NCBI RefSeq assembly: GCF_025995175.1
Contig: NZ_BAPV01000004.1
Span: 372,001-436,000 of the forward strand
DNA: 64,000 bases
Source of the DNA: Asaia krungthepensis NRIC 0535
Lineage (GTDB): Bacteria; Pseudomonadota; Alphaproteobacteria; Acetobacterales; Acetobacteraceae
Reading direction: 5' to 3'
Below, in pieces: positions 57,408-64,000 of the stretch; within the stretch, counting starts at the first letter, position 1, and the number at the start of each line of letters is the position of its first letter. The notes beneath the pieces were generated by a model. That model worked only from the letters and a program-made list of their open reading frames with translations, made no database searches and was not told where the DNA came from. A program made the translations under genes and the position numbers.

Positions 57408-60400
57408 TCATGAGTCGAGCCTGTGCGCCACGCTGTTGCGCCGGGACTGCCACAACCCGCGCGCCATCAGCCCGCCGAAACGCTTTTTCATATCGGCCAG
57501 CGCCTCGGGATTATGCGCCTGCAGAAAGGCGAGACAGGTGTCATCATCGAGCAGTGCAGCAAAGGCGAGATCGATCTGCGCATCCAGACGGATGGGCAGG
57601 GTCGCGGCGCAGGCCTCGAGCGCCGCCACGCCGCGCGCCATCTCCGCCGCCCCGCGATAGCCATGGCGCATCATACCCGCGATCCAGCGCGGGTTGGCCA
57701 GCCTGCCCCGTGTCACCCGTGCCACCTCCTGCGCCAGATCGCGCAATCGGGGTGTTTCGCTCTGGCTGGTATCGCCATGAACCAGATGCGGGGCCCTCCC
57801 CAAAGCAGCAGCGGCGGCGGCAAGCCCGCCTTCATGAACGGCGTGACCCGTGCCATCGAGCAGATCGGTCTCGGCATGATCCTGCACATGGAGCAGCATC
57901 TCGGCCCGACCGATACGGCGTATCAGAGCGTCCTTCTCGGCTATGCCATCCTGACCATTGCCATAGCTCCATTGCGAGCCCTCCAGATAGAGGTGCCCGA
58001 GCGCATCCCGATCCTTCCAACTCCCTTCTGCAAGGGCCGATTCAAGACCCGTGCCATAGGCGCCGGGGGCCGCACCGAAAATGCGCGACGTATCCGGGTC
58101 GAGGGTCAAAGGGTTCCATTCCGGCTCTTCCGCGCGAGCGGCGACGGCACGCGCCGCCTGATCGAACAGCGCGATCAGCCCCGGAAACGCATCGCGAAAC
58201 AGTCCCGAAATCCGCAGGGTCACATCCACGCGCGGCCGGTCGAGCACGGTCAGCGGCACGACCTCGAAACCGGTCAGACGACCGCTCGTGGCGTCCCAGC
58301 GCGGCTGCACCCCCATGAGCAGGAAAGCAAGGGCCATATCCTCTCCCCCGGTACGCAGGGTGGCGCTTCCCCAGAGATCGAGCACCAGATGGCGCAGAGG
58401 CTCGCCCTCTTCCTGCATATGGCGGGCCAGAAGCAGGGCGGCCGTTTTATGGGCCAGCAGCAATGCCGCGCGTGTGGGCAGCATGCGCGGATCGAGCGTG
58501 GTCAGGTTGCGCCCTGTGGGCAACACATCCAGCCTACCGCGTGTGGGTGCACCGGAGGGACCGGGCGGAATGAAACGCCCGTCCAGCGCTGCCAGCAGCG
58601 CCAGACGCTCGGCCTCCGGGCAGGCATCGAGACGCTGCGTCACATGGTCGGGCGCGACATGCGCTGTCTCTGCAAGCATGGCCACCAGAATGCCATGATG
58701 CGGCGGGGTACGACCGAACACATGCAGCCCGTCGCGTATCTGCAGGTCTTTCACGTCGCATAGATAGGCATCGAGCCGGGCCAACGCCTCGGCTTCATCC
58801 TCGACCCCGCTTGCCACGCCGCTTTCCGACAGCACGCCCAGATCGGCTGCGCGGTCAAGGATCTGGCGGCGCAGCACCGTGCCGCGTCGGCGGTCAAGCC
58901 CGTCAGCTTCGGCATATTCGTCGATCAGCCGTTCCAGATCGGCCATGGCCGTATCCAGACCGGCACGCTGTACGGGCGGGGTCATATGCCCGATCATGAC
59001 CGCATTGAGCCGCCTCTTGGCAGCAGCGGCCTCGCCCGGGTTATTGACGATGAAGGGATAGATGACGGGCACACTGCCCAGCAACACAGACGGGGCACAG
59101 CTTTCCGAAAGGGCGACAGTCTTGCCCGGCAGCCATTCCAGAGTGCCATGCGTGCCCAGATGGATCAGCGCGCTGATATCGCGGACCTGGCGCAGCCAGA
59201 GGTAAAAACCGATATACTCATGGCAGGGCGGGATATCCGGGTCATGATACTGGGCCTTGCGCTGCTGGGGCAGACCGCGCCCAGGCTGCAATGCCACGAC
59301 CAGCTTGCCGCAGGAGACAAACCGCACCGTGACCGGTCCTGACGGCAGACCCCAGGCCGCCACGACGCGCGCGCGAAACGCCTCCGGCAGCGCCTCGAAA
59401 GCTGTGCGATAGTCGGCCTCGTCCAGCACGAGTGCCGGATCGGACCGGCATAGGGCATCGGGCAGAGCCTGTGCTTCGAGGGGGGAGAGATCATAGCCCG
59501 CCTCATGCAACATGCTGGTGATGGCGGCGACACTGGCAAAGCTGTCGAGCCCCACCGCATGCGCCGCCTGGCCTTCTGCACCGGGATAATCCGACAGTAC
59601 AAGGGCGAGACGCCGTTCCTGCGGGGTCTCGGCCGCAAGACGCAGCCAGCTCTGCGCCTGCGCGACCATCAGGGCGATACCCGGGGCATACGGAACGCGT
59701 CGCGCGGGCAGGCCGGGTGGTGCCTCGTCACGAAACGAGATGGGCGCCCCGTTCAGGCGGCCATCAAGCTCGGGCAGCACCACCTGCATGGCCAGATCGG
59801 AAGGGGAAAGCCCGCGCAGCGCCTTGGCCCAGCCCGTTTCTGTCGTGCTCGGTTGCAGGATCTGAAGCACCGGCACACCGGCCGCCTCAAGCACGGAAAT
59901 CGTCCCATCCTCGCCCCGCGCCGCGAAGAAGGTAGCGTTCAGAATGATGTCGGGCGGCGTGTTGATCAGCCAGTCATCGAGAAAAGCCTGGGCCTCGGGC
60001 GCGCGCAATGACGCCGCATAGACCAGATCGACCCCGATCCCGGAGGCATCGAGCGCATCGGCCAGCGCATCGACCCCCGCCAGATCGGCAGCCAGAAGAT
60101 GGGCGCGATAGAAGACGATCAGCGCCCGTGTGCGTCGTGACGGCGCAAGACGCCGATACAACGCACAGCCCGGCAGAGGCTCGACCTCAGCGCCGTCATC
60201 CTCGCCCAACCCGGCCAGCGCGCTCATCACTGTGAGGGCACAGCGCAGGTTTCGTGCCCCCCCTTCGCGAAACAGCGCATCGAGTCGCGTCCATTGATCG
60301 GGGTCGACGCTCGACAGCGCCTGGAGCGCCGGGTTGGGCGTCGCCTCGCCCGTGATGAAGGCGAGCGGGATACCGGCCGCGCGACAGGTCAGGCGCAGTT

Positions 60401-60686
60401 CATCCACGCCATAGCGCCAGTACTCCGTGCCACCCAGCAGGCGCACGACCACACAGCGTGCGCCTGCAATGGTCTGCTCGATATAGAGATCGACCGAAAG
60501 GGGGTGACGCAGGCGCGACAGGGTCGCGACCTGGAGGCTCGGATCCTGCGTTTCATGGATCGCCCGCAGCCCCAGAAGATCGCTTTCGGAAAACGAGAGC
60601 AGGATCAGATCGGCAGGCGCATGGGCGAGGTCCTCAGCCTGTGCCTGCCCGTCCAGATCATGCGATTCCCGAAAGAGGATATGCAT
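57408..60686 (-). CDS. cobN: Cobaltochelatase subunit CobN
   Basis: 1092 residues. The N-terminus (MHILFRESHDLDG...LRHPLSVDLYIEQTIAGARCVVVRLLGGTEYWRYGVDEL) and C-terminus (RVTRGRLANPRWIAGMMRHGYRGAAEMA) both match CobN. The central metal-chelatase stretch HLGTHGTLEWLPGKTVALSE is present. It inserts cobalt into hydrogenobyrinate diamide with ATP, together with CobS and CobT, which are not in this window. It is about 180 residues shorter than the classical ~1270-residue CobN; both ends are intact, so internal loops must be reduced. ATG 60686 lies 3 bp after the cobW stop. Confidence 0.93.
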   Translation of the reverse strand: MHILFRESHDLDGQAQAEDLAHAPADLILLSFSESDLLGLRAIHETQDPSLQVATLSRLRHPLSVDLYIEQTIAGARCVVVRLLGGTEYWRYGVDELRLTCRAAGIPLAFITGEATPNPALQALSSVDPDQWTRLDALFREGGARNLRCALTVMSALAGLGEDDGAEVEPLPGCALYRRLAPSRRTRALIVFYRAHLLAADLAGVDALADALDASGIGVDLVYAASLRAPEAQAFLDDWLINTPPDIILNATFFAARGEDGTISVLEAAGVPVLQILQPSTTETGWAKALRGLSPSDLAMQVVLPELDGRLNGAPISFRDEAPPGLPARRVPYAPGIALMVAQAQSWLRLAAETPQERRLALVLSDYPGAEGQAAHAVGLDSFASVAAITSMLHEAGYDLSPLEAQALPDALCRSDPALVLDEADYRTAFEALPEAFRARVVAAWGLPSGPVTVRFVSCGKLVVALQPGRGLPQQRKAQYHDPDIPPCHEYIGFYLWLRQVRDISALIHLGTHGTLEWLPGKTVALSESCAPSVLLGSVPVIYPFIVNNPGEAAAAKRRLNAVMIGHMTPPVQRAGLDTAMADLERLIDEYAEADGLDRRRGTVLRRQILDRAADLGVLSESGVASGVEDEAEALARLDAYLCDVKDLQIRDGLHVFGRTPPHHGILVAMLAETAHVAPDHVTQRLDACPEAERLALLAALDGRFIPPGPSGAPTRGRLDVLPTGRNLTTLDPRMLPTRAALLLAHKTAALLLARHMQEEGEPLRHLVLDLWGSATLRTGGEDMALAFLLMGVQPRWDATSGRLTGFEVVPLTVLDRPRVDVTLRISGLFRDAFPGLIALFDQAARAVAARAEEPEWNPLTLDPDTSRIFGAAPGAYGTGLESALAEGSWKDRDALGHLYLEGSQWSYGNGQDGIAEKDALIRRIGRAEMLLHVQDHAETDLLDGTGHAVHEGGLAAAAAALGRAPHLVHGDTSQSETPRLRDLAQEVARVTRGRLANPRWIAGMMRHGYRGAAEMARGVAALEACAATLPIRLDAQIDLAFAALLDDDTCLAFLQAHNPEALADMKKRFGGLMARGLWQSRRNSVAHRLDS

Positions 60687-60689
60687 GGT

Positions 60690-61703
60690 TCAGGCTTCGT
60701 TGAAGCTGCGCTGCACCGCCACGGGGTCCAGACCGTGCAGCCCGATCACCACGAGTTGGCCAGGGGACGCCTCGCCCTGTTCGAAGGCATGACGAATACG
60801 CGCGCCCACGGCCTGAACGCCAAGGCGCAGGCTCTTGCCCGCAATGCGCGCATAGCCCTTCATGCGCAGCACGTCATGGGTGCGTGCCACATGCTCCAGC
60901 CGCGCGATGAACGCCTCGACAGTTTCCTGCTCGCGAAGCGGCAGGACGAAACTGGTGAAATCGTCATGCTCATGCTCGTCCGCTCCGTCATGATGCGAAG
61001 GGCGCGCAGCGAGATCGTCCTCGGCCGCGGCGGAGAGGCCCAGAATGACGGCAGGATCGACGCGCCCTTCGCGTGCACGGATCAGGCGAACGCGCCGGGA
61101 CCGCGTGGCGAGCCCGGATTCGATCGCTGCAAGCTCTGCCTCATCGAGCAGATCGGTCTTGTTGAGCACCACCAGATCGGCGCAATCGAGCTGGTCCTCA
61201 TAGACTTCCTCGAGCGGGTTGTCGTGATCGAGTGAGTCATCCGCCTCGCGCTGGCGCTCGACCGCCTCGGGATTATCGGCGAAACGGCCAGCAGCCACAG
61301 CCGGGGCATCGACCACAGTGATCACGCCATCCACCGTCATGCGCGTGCGCACGCTCGGCCAGCCAAAGGCCTTGAGCAGCGGCTTGGGCAGGGCCAGACC
61401 CGAGGTTTCGATCACGATATGCTCGGGTGGTGACGGGCGATCCAGAAGGGCTTCCATAGTCGGGATGAAATCATCCGCCACCGTGCAGCACAGGCAGCCA
61501 TTGGTCAGCTCGACAATATCTTCTTCGGGGCAGTTGGGCAGGCTGCATCCGCGCAGCGTCCCGCCATCGATCCCCAGCGAGCCGAATTCATTGACGACAA
61601 TGGCGATGCGCCGCCCGTCCGATTTCTCGATCAGATGACGCAACAACGTGGTCTTTCCGGCGCCGAGAAAACCGGTGATGATGGTAACGGGGATCTTGCT
61701 CAT
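60690..61703 (-). CDS. cobW: CobW-family GTP-dependent metal chaperone
   Basis: 337 residues. G3E GTPase motifs are present: [10 protein letters not shown]-loop, NEFG, the metal-binding GCLCC (in [11 protein letters not shown]), ETSG and NKTD. A His/Asp-rich linker ([15 protein letters not shown]) precedes the CobW C-terminal domain. It is thought to deliver cobalt to the chelatase. The ATG overlaps the stop of the DUF1636 gene by 4 bp and its stop lies 3 bp before cobN, supporting direct functional linkage. Confidence 0.93.
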   Translation of the reverse strand: MSKIPVTIITGFLGAGKTTLLRHLIEKSDGRRIAIVVNEFGSLGIDGGTLRGCSLPNCPEEDIVELTNGCLCCTVADDFIPTMEALLDRPSPPEHIVIETSGLALPKPLLKAFGWPSVRTRMTVDGVITVVDAPAVAAGRFADNPEAVERQREADDSLDHDNPLEEVYEDQLDCADLVVLNKTDLLDEAELAAIESGLATRSRRVRLIRAREGRVDPAVILGLSAAAEDDLAARPSHHDGADEHEHDDFTSFVLPLREQETVEAFIARLEHVARTHDVLRMKGYARIAGKSLRLGVQAVGARIRHAFEQGEASPGQLVVIGLHGLDPVAVQRSFNEA

Positions 61704-62167
61704 GCGAGGTTTCCAGAAGCTTGTGGCGAGAGGGGATCTGCCAGGGCAGGGTTTCGTGGCGCAGAATCTTGTGGGGAGATCGTGCTATCCGCAGGAGAGG
61801 CCTTGCCAGGAGGAGCGTCGACCATGAAGGGAAAACGCCCCAGGATAACCTCACGCAGGCTCTCGGGGCGACGCGACGGCATGACCGTACCGGAGGGCGA
61901 ACGCGCATAGGCCTGTGCATAGATCAGCAGATCGGGTGCCAGTTCGGGATGAAGACGGCCCAGAAGCCAGGACCATTTCCCCGGCATGGAAAGCGTCGCC
62001 GTGCACCCCTGCTGGCAGGCTGCCAGGCAGCGCACCCCCTGAACACGCACGGCAGTTTCCCCGGCCAGCGCGACCAACGCATCATGCAGGGCCTCGCCCC
62101 CGTCGCGACAGGTCTGGCAGACATGCAGAACAGGCGTCTCGCCTGGTGAAAGGATCGGTTCGGCCAT
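61700..62167 (-). CDS. DUF1636 metal-binding protein
   Basis: 155 residues from ATG 62167, 3 nt after GGGAGGG. The conserved part (about 1-110) holds six Cys-rich positions: [21 protein letters not shown], then [11 protein letters not shown], a ferredoxin-like (thioredoxin-fold) metal-site pattern. A Pro/Ser-rich tail of ~45 residues is longer than in the minimal family. Its place directly under a B12 riboswitch and before cobW suggests cobalt handling for the chelatase, possibly redox or chaperone. The exact role of the family is not established. Confidence 0.85.
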   Translation of the reverse strand: MAEPILSPGETPVLHVCQTCRDGGEALHDALVALAGETAVRVQGVRCLAACQQGCTATLSMPGKWSWLLGRLHPELAPDLLIYAQAYARSPSGTVMPSRRPESLREVILGRFPFMVDAPPGKASPADSTISPQDSAPRNPALADPLSPQASGNLA

Positions 62168-62334
62168 GGGCCCTCCCGGACCGGACCCGGCGTCCCGAAA
62201 AATCCGGGCGACAGGCAAGAAAGGCGCAAAGTCGATTGCCGGTACGAACCGGCCCACCCTGACCTGCACCTCTCGGCGCTGGACAGGATCCGTCTCTCTC
62301 CGGGCACCCCGCCGGACAGCGAAATCAGCGATAT

Positions 62335-62520
62335 GACGGCAGGTCTCCTGGCTCATGGCACCGGTTTCCCGGAGCCGTCGCCCCCTTCCCGGAGTGCACT
62401 CCAGTGGGATATGGCGACGGTATTGCACCATCTACAGTTGCGGGGGCAGCGCGGGACTGGCGCGTTACTGCGCGCACCCGCTTCCCTTTTCACCCCTTGC
62501 AGGGCACCGTCGCCCCTTGT
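62335..62520 (-). ncRNA. Cobalamin riboswitch
   Basis: Read on the minus strand, the order of conserved boxes is GGTGCCC (62501-62508), AAAAGGGAAGC (62480-62490), GCTGCCCCCGCAACTGTA (62433-62450), CCACTGG, GGGAAGG, and the B12 box AGCCAGGAGACCTGCC (62338-62353). The first gene starts 170 nt further down. Just before it, GGTCCGGTCCGGGAGGGCC could form a hairpin that hides the GGGAGGG ribosome site, so translational control is possible. It should repress the DUF1636-cobWNBC-receptor operon when adenosylcobalamin is abundant. Confidence 0.95.
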
Positions 62521-62644
62521 CTAGCAGATTTGCCGAAACCGATGCAAAGCGGCAGAGCGCGGTGCGGGTCATTCTGTTTCCATCTTGAAACATCATGTCG
62601 ACCCCTGACATCATCGGCGCTCCACCCCATGATACGAGTGAGGG
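62521..62644. promoter_or_regulatory. Divergent promoter region between riboswitch operon and two-component system
   Basis: About 120 bp that must contain the promoter of the B12 operon (minus) and that of the response regulator (plus). No clear operator seen. Confidence 0.4.
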
Positions 62645-63361
62645 ATGACCCCCATGCCTCATCTTCTTGTTGTCGATGACGATCAGGACATCCTGACGCT
62701 GCTCGGCACGTTCCTGCGCAAGCATCAGCATCGTGTCTCCACCGCGCAGGACGGCGCAGCGATGTTCGCCATTCTCGACACCGAGCCGGTCGATCTCATC
62801 ATTCTCGACATCATGCTGCAGCATGAAGACGGCTTCAGCCTCTGCCAGCGACTACGTGCCACGTCGCGCGTGCCGGTCATCATGCTCTCCGCCATGGCCG
62901 ACCACACAGATCGGGTGGTGGGGCTGGAAATCGGCGCCGATGATTATCTGACCAAACCCTTCGACCAGCGCGAATTGCTCGCCAGGGTGAAAGCCGTGCT
63001 GCGCCGCAGCAATGCTGCGGACGACCCGGCGCCCTCCCTGCGTCCCAGCCTGCGTTTCGGAAGCTGGATTCTGGATGTCACAAGGCGTGAATTGCGCGCC
63101 TCCGATTCCTCACTGGTTCCCCTCTCAGGCGGCGAATTCGACCTGCTGCTGTCCTTCGCCGAGCATCCACAGCGTGTGCTGACACGCGACCAGCTCATGG
63201 ATATGGCGCGCGGCCCCGATCATGCCGCATTCGATCGCAGCATCGACGTGCAGGTGAGCCGCCTGCGCGCCAAGCTGGAGGAAGACCCCAGAAATCCGAC
63301 CTTGATCCGTACCGTGCGCAATGGGGGCTATCTGTTCGCCTCTGCGGTAAAACGCTCATGA
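62645..63361 (+). CDS. OmpR-family response regulator
   Basis: 238 residues from ATG 62645 (ATG 62654 is also possible). The receiver domain has the acidic pair in VVDDDQD, the phosphorylation Asp in LIILDIMLQHEDG, and the Lys in DDYLTKPFD. A winged-helix DNA-binding domain follows (PLSGGEFDLLLSFAEHPQRVLTRDQLMDM...DRSIDVQVSRLRAKLEEDP). It is coupled to a histidine kinase by ATGA overlap. Targets are unknown. Confidence 0.92.
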   Translation: MTPMPHLLVVDDDQDILTLLGTFLRKHQHRVSTAQDGAAMFAILDTEPVDLIILDIMLQHEDGFSLCQRLRATSRVPVIMLSAMADHTDRVVGLEIGADDYLTKPFDQRELLARVKAVLRRSNAADDPAPSLRPSLRFGSWILDVTRRELRASDSSLVPLSGGEFDLLLSFAEHPQRVLTRDQLMDMARGPDHAAFDRSIDVQVSRLRAKLEEDPRNPTLIRTVRNGGYLFASAVKRS

Positions 63362-64000
63362 CGCGGCGCTTTCTCATGCAGGACACGATCTCGCGCCGCC
63401 TGATCGTAACCGTCGCTCTGGCGGCGGCGGTGACATTGCTCCTGCTCGAACTCTTTGTGGCCTTTGGCGGTCAATGGACAAAGCCCGATATCGAGGCCAC
63501 GGGCATGGTGCGCGAGGTGGCGTCTGTCATTCGCATGACCGGCGCCGCACCCGCAGAACACCGCCCCGCCCTGCTTCAAGCAGCCAATACGACCGAACTG
63601 CATTTCGCCTGGTATGCCCCGCATTCTCCCCTCGCCCTCGCCCTGGAGCACGGCCATTACCGGGCGATGGAGGTCGGCGAATCCTGGCATTTCCTCAGCC
63701 CGCATCTGGGGCATCGGCCACGCCATATGGCCGTATTCCAAGAAGATAATCCGGTCTCGTTACTTCCTGGACTGCCTTATGACCGCTCTGTTTTTCACGA
63801 TGCGTATTTTGCCGGGGTTCAGCTCGATGACGGAAGCTGGATCCTGTGCGTGGCCTTGCAGAGATTCTGGGGGCTCTATGCCTTTCAGCGTCTTTGCCTC
63901 GAAGGCGCCATGCTCGCCCTCTGGATCATTGCCGTCTCGCTCATCGCATCGCGTCAGCTCTCCCGCCCGATCGAACATCTGGCTCATGGCGTACGTCAGA
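63358..64000 (+). CDS. Sensor histidine kinase (N-terminal part; 3' end outside window)
   Basis: 214 codons visible. The first membrane helix (RRLIVTVALAAAVTLLLLELFV) is followed by a periplasmic domain of ~130 residues and a second helix (AMLALWIIAVSLIA), then the start of a HAMP domain (SRQLSRPIEHLAHGVRQ). The kinase core lies beyond the edge. The periplasmic part contains several His (HGHY, HLGHRPRHM), possibly sensing metal or pH. It overlaps the response regulator by 4 bp. Confidence 0.88.
   Translation, partial: MTRRFLMQDTISRRLIVTVALAAAVTLLLLELFVAFGGQWTKPDIEATGMVREVASVIRMTGAAPAEHRPALLQAANTTELHFAWYAPHSPLALALEHGHYRAMEVGESWHFLSPHLGHRPRHMAVFQEDNPVSLLPGLPYDRSVFHDAYFAGVQLDDGSWILCVALQRFWGLYAFQRLCLEGAMLALWIIAVSLIASRQLSRPIEHLAHGVRQ

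Noticed and set aside
56588-58763. Long plus-strand frames opposite cobB and cobN
   Set aside because: Both cobB and cobN are complete on the minus strand, with matching operon structure and riboswitch.

Overview
The window looks like chromosomal DNA of a GC-rich alphaproteobacterium, most likely an acetic acid bacterium (Acetobacteraceae). The evidence is a complete cytochrome bo3-type quinol oxidase operon (cyoABCD), an OprB-type sugar porin beside a GH15 glycosidase, a sugar-porter MFS permease, an alphaproteobacterial serC-hisZ-purA cluster and two large strand-loop-strand proteins that end in a Hint (hedgehog/intein) domain, an architecture I associate with this family. I cannot assign genus or species. 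No insertion sequence, prophage, CRISPR array or rRNA was seen. There is one tRNA, tRNA-Leu(CAA).

Layout. 0-2.6 kb: minus-strand Hint-domain beta-repeat protein, cut by the window edge. 3.2-7.2 kb: CPBP-family membrane protein, beta-hydroxyacid dehydrogenase, AraC regulator, sugar porter. 7.4-11.3 kb: serC-hisZ-purA operon with a terminator, then tRNA-Leu. 11.3-17.6 kb: GGDEF/EAL protein, argC, amino acid permease, exported methyltransferase-like protein, mazG. 17.7-19.0 kb: O-heptosyltransferase of the autotransporter (BAHT/TibC) type. 19.2-25.6 kb: two TetR modules with clear palindromic operators (one beside an SDR, one beside a flavin monooxygenase), a DUF885 peptidase and a CdiI-like putative immunity protein. 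25.7-31.0 kb: Tat-exported phosphoesterase, pabB-pabC, cardiolipin synthase, small exported protein. 31.2-35.3 kb: cyoABCD with a strong terminator. 35.3-44.2 kb: SDR, COG2509 flavoprotein, M28 peptidase, two CDF metal exporters, ClC antiporter. 44.4-49.5 kb: LLM flavoprotein, GH15 enzyme, OprB porin. 50.4-52.7 kb: second Hint-domain beta-repeat protein. 52.8-62.5 kb: cobalamin riboswitch followed by DUF1636-cobW-cobN-cobB-cobC-TonB receptor, all on the minus strand. 62.6-64 kb: OmpR-type two-component system, kinase cut by the window edge.

How the parts may work together. The most interesting connection is between the heptosyltransferase and the two Hint proteins. Their N-terminal repeats look like the strand-loop-strand repeats that BAHT enzymes glycosylate. 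Both Hint domains keep the initiating Cys and the block-B TxxH, so a glycosylated, self-cleaving or self-ligating surface protein system is plausible. Neither Hint protein shows a signal peptide, and no autotransporter barrel is visible (the last residues of the first protein lie outside the window). The second coherent unit is the B12-controlled operon, which combines corrin-ring cobalt insertion and amidation genes with a candidate outer-membrane receptor.
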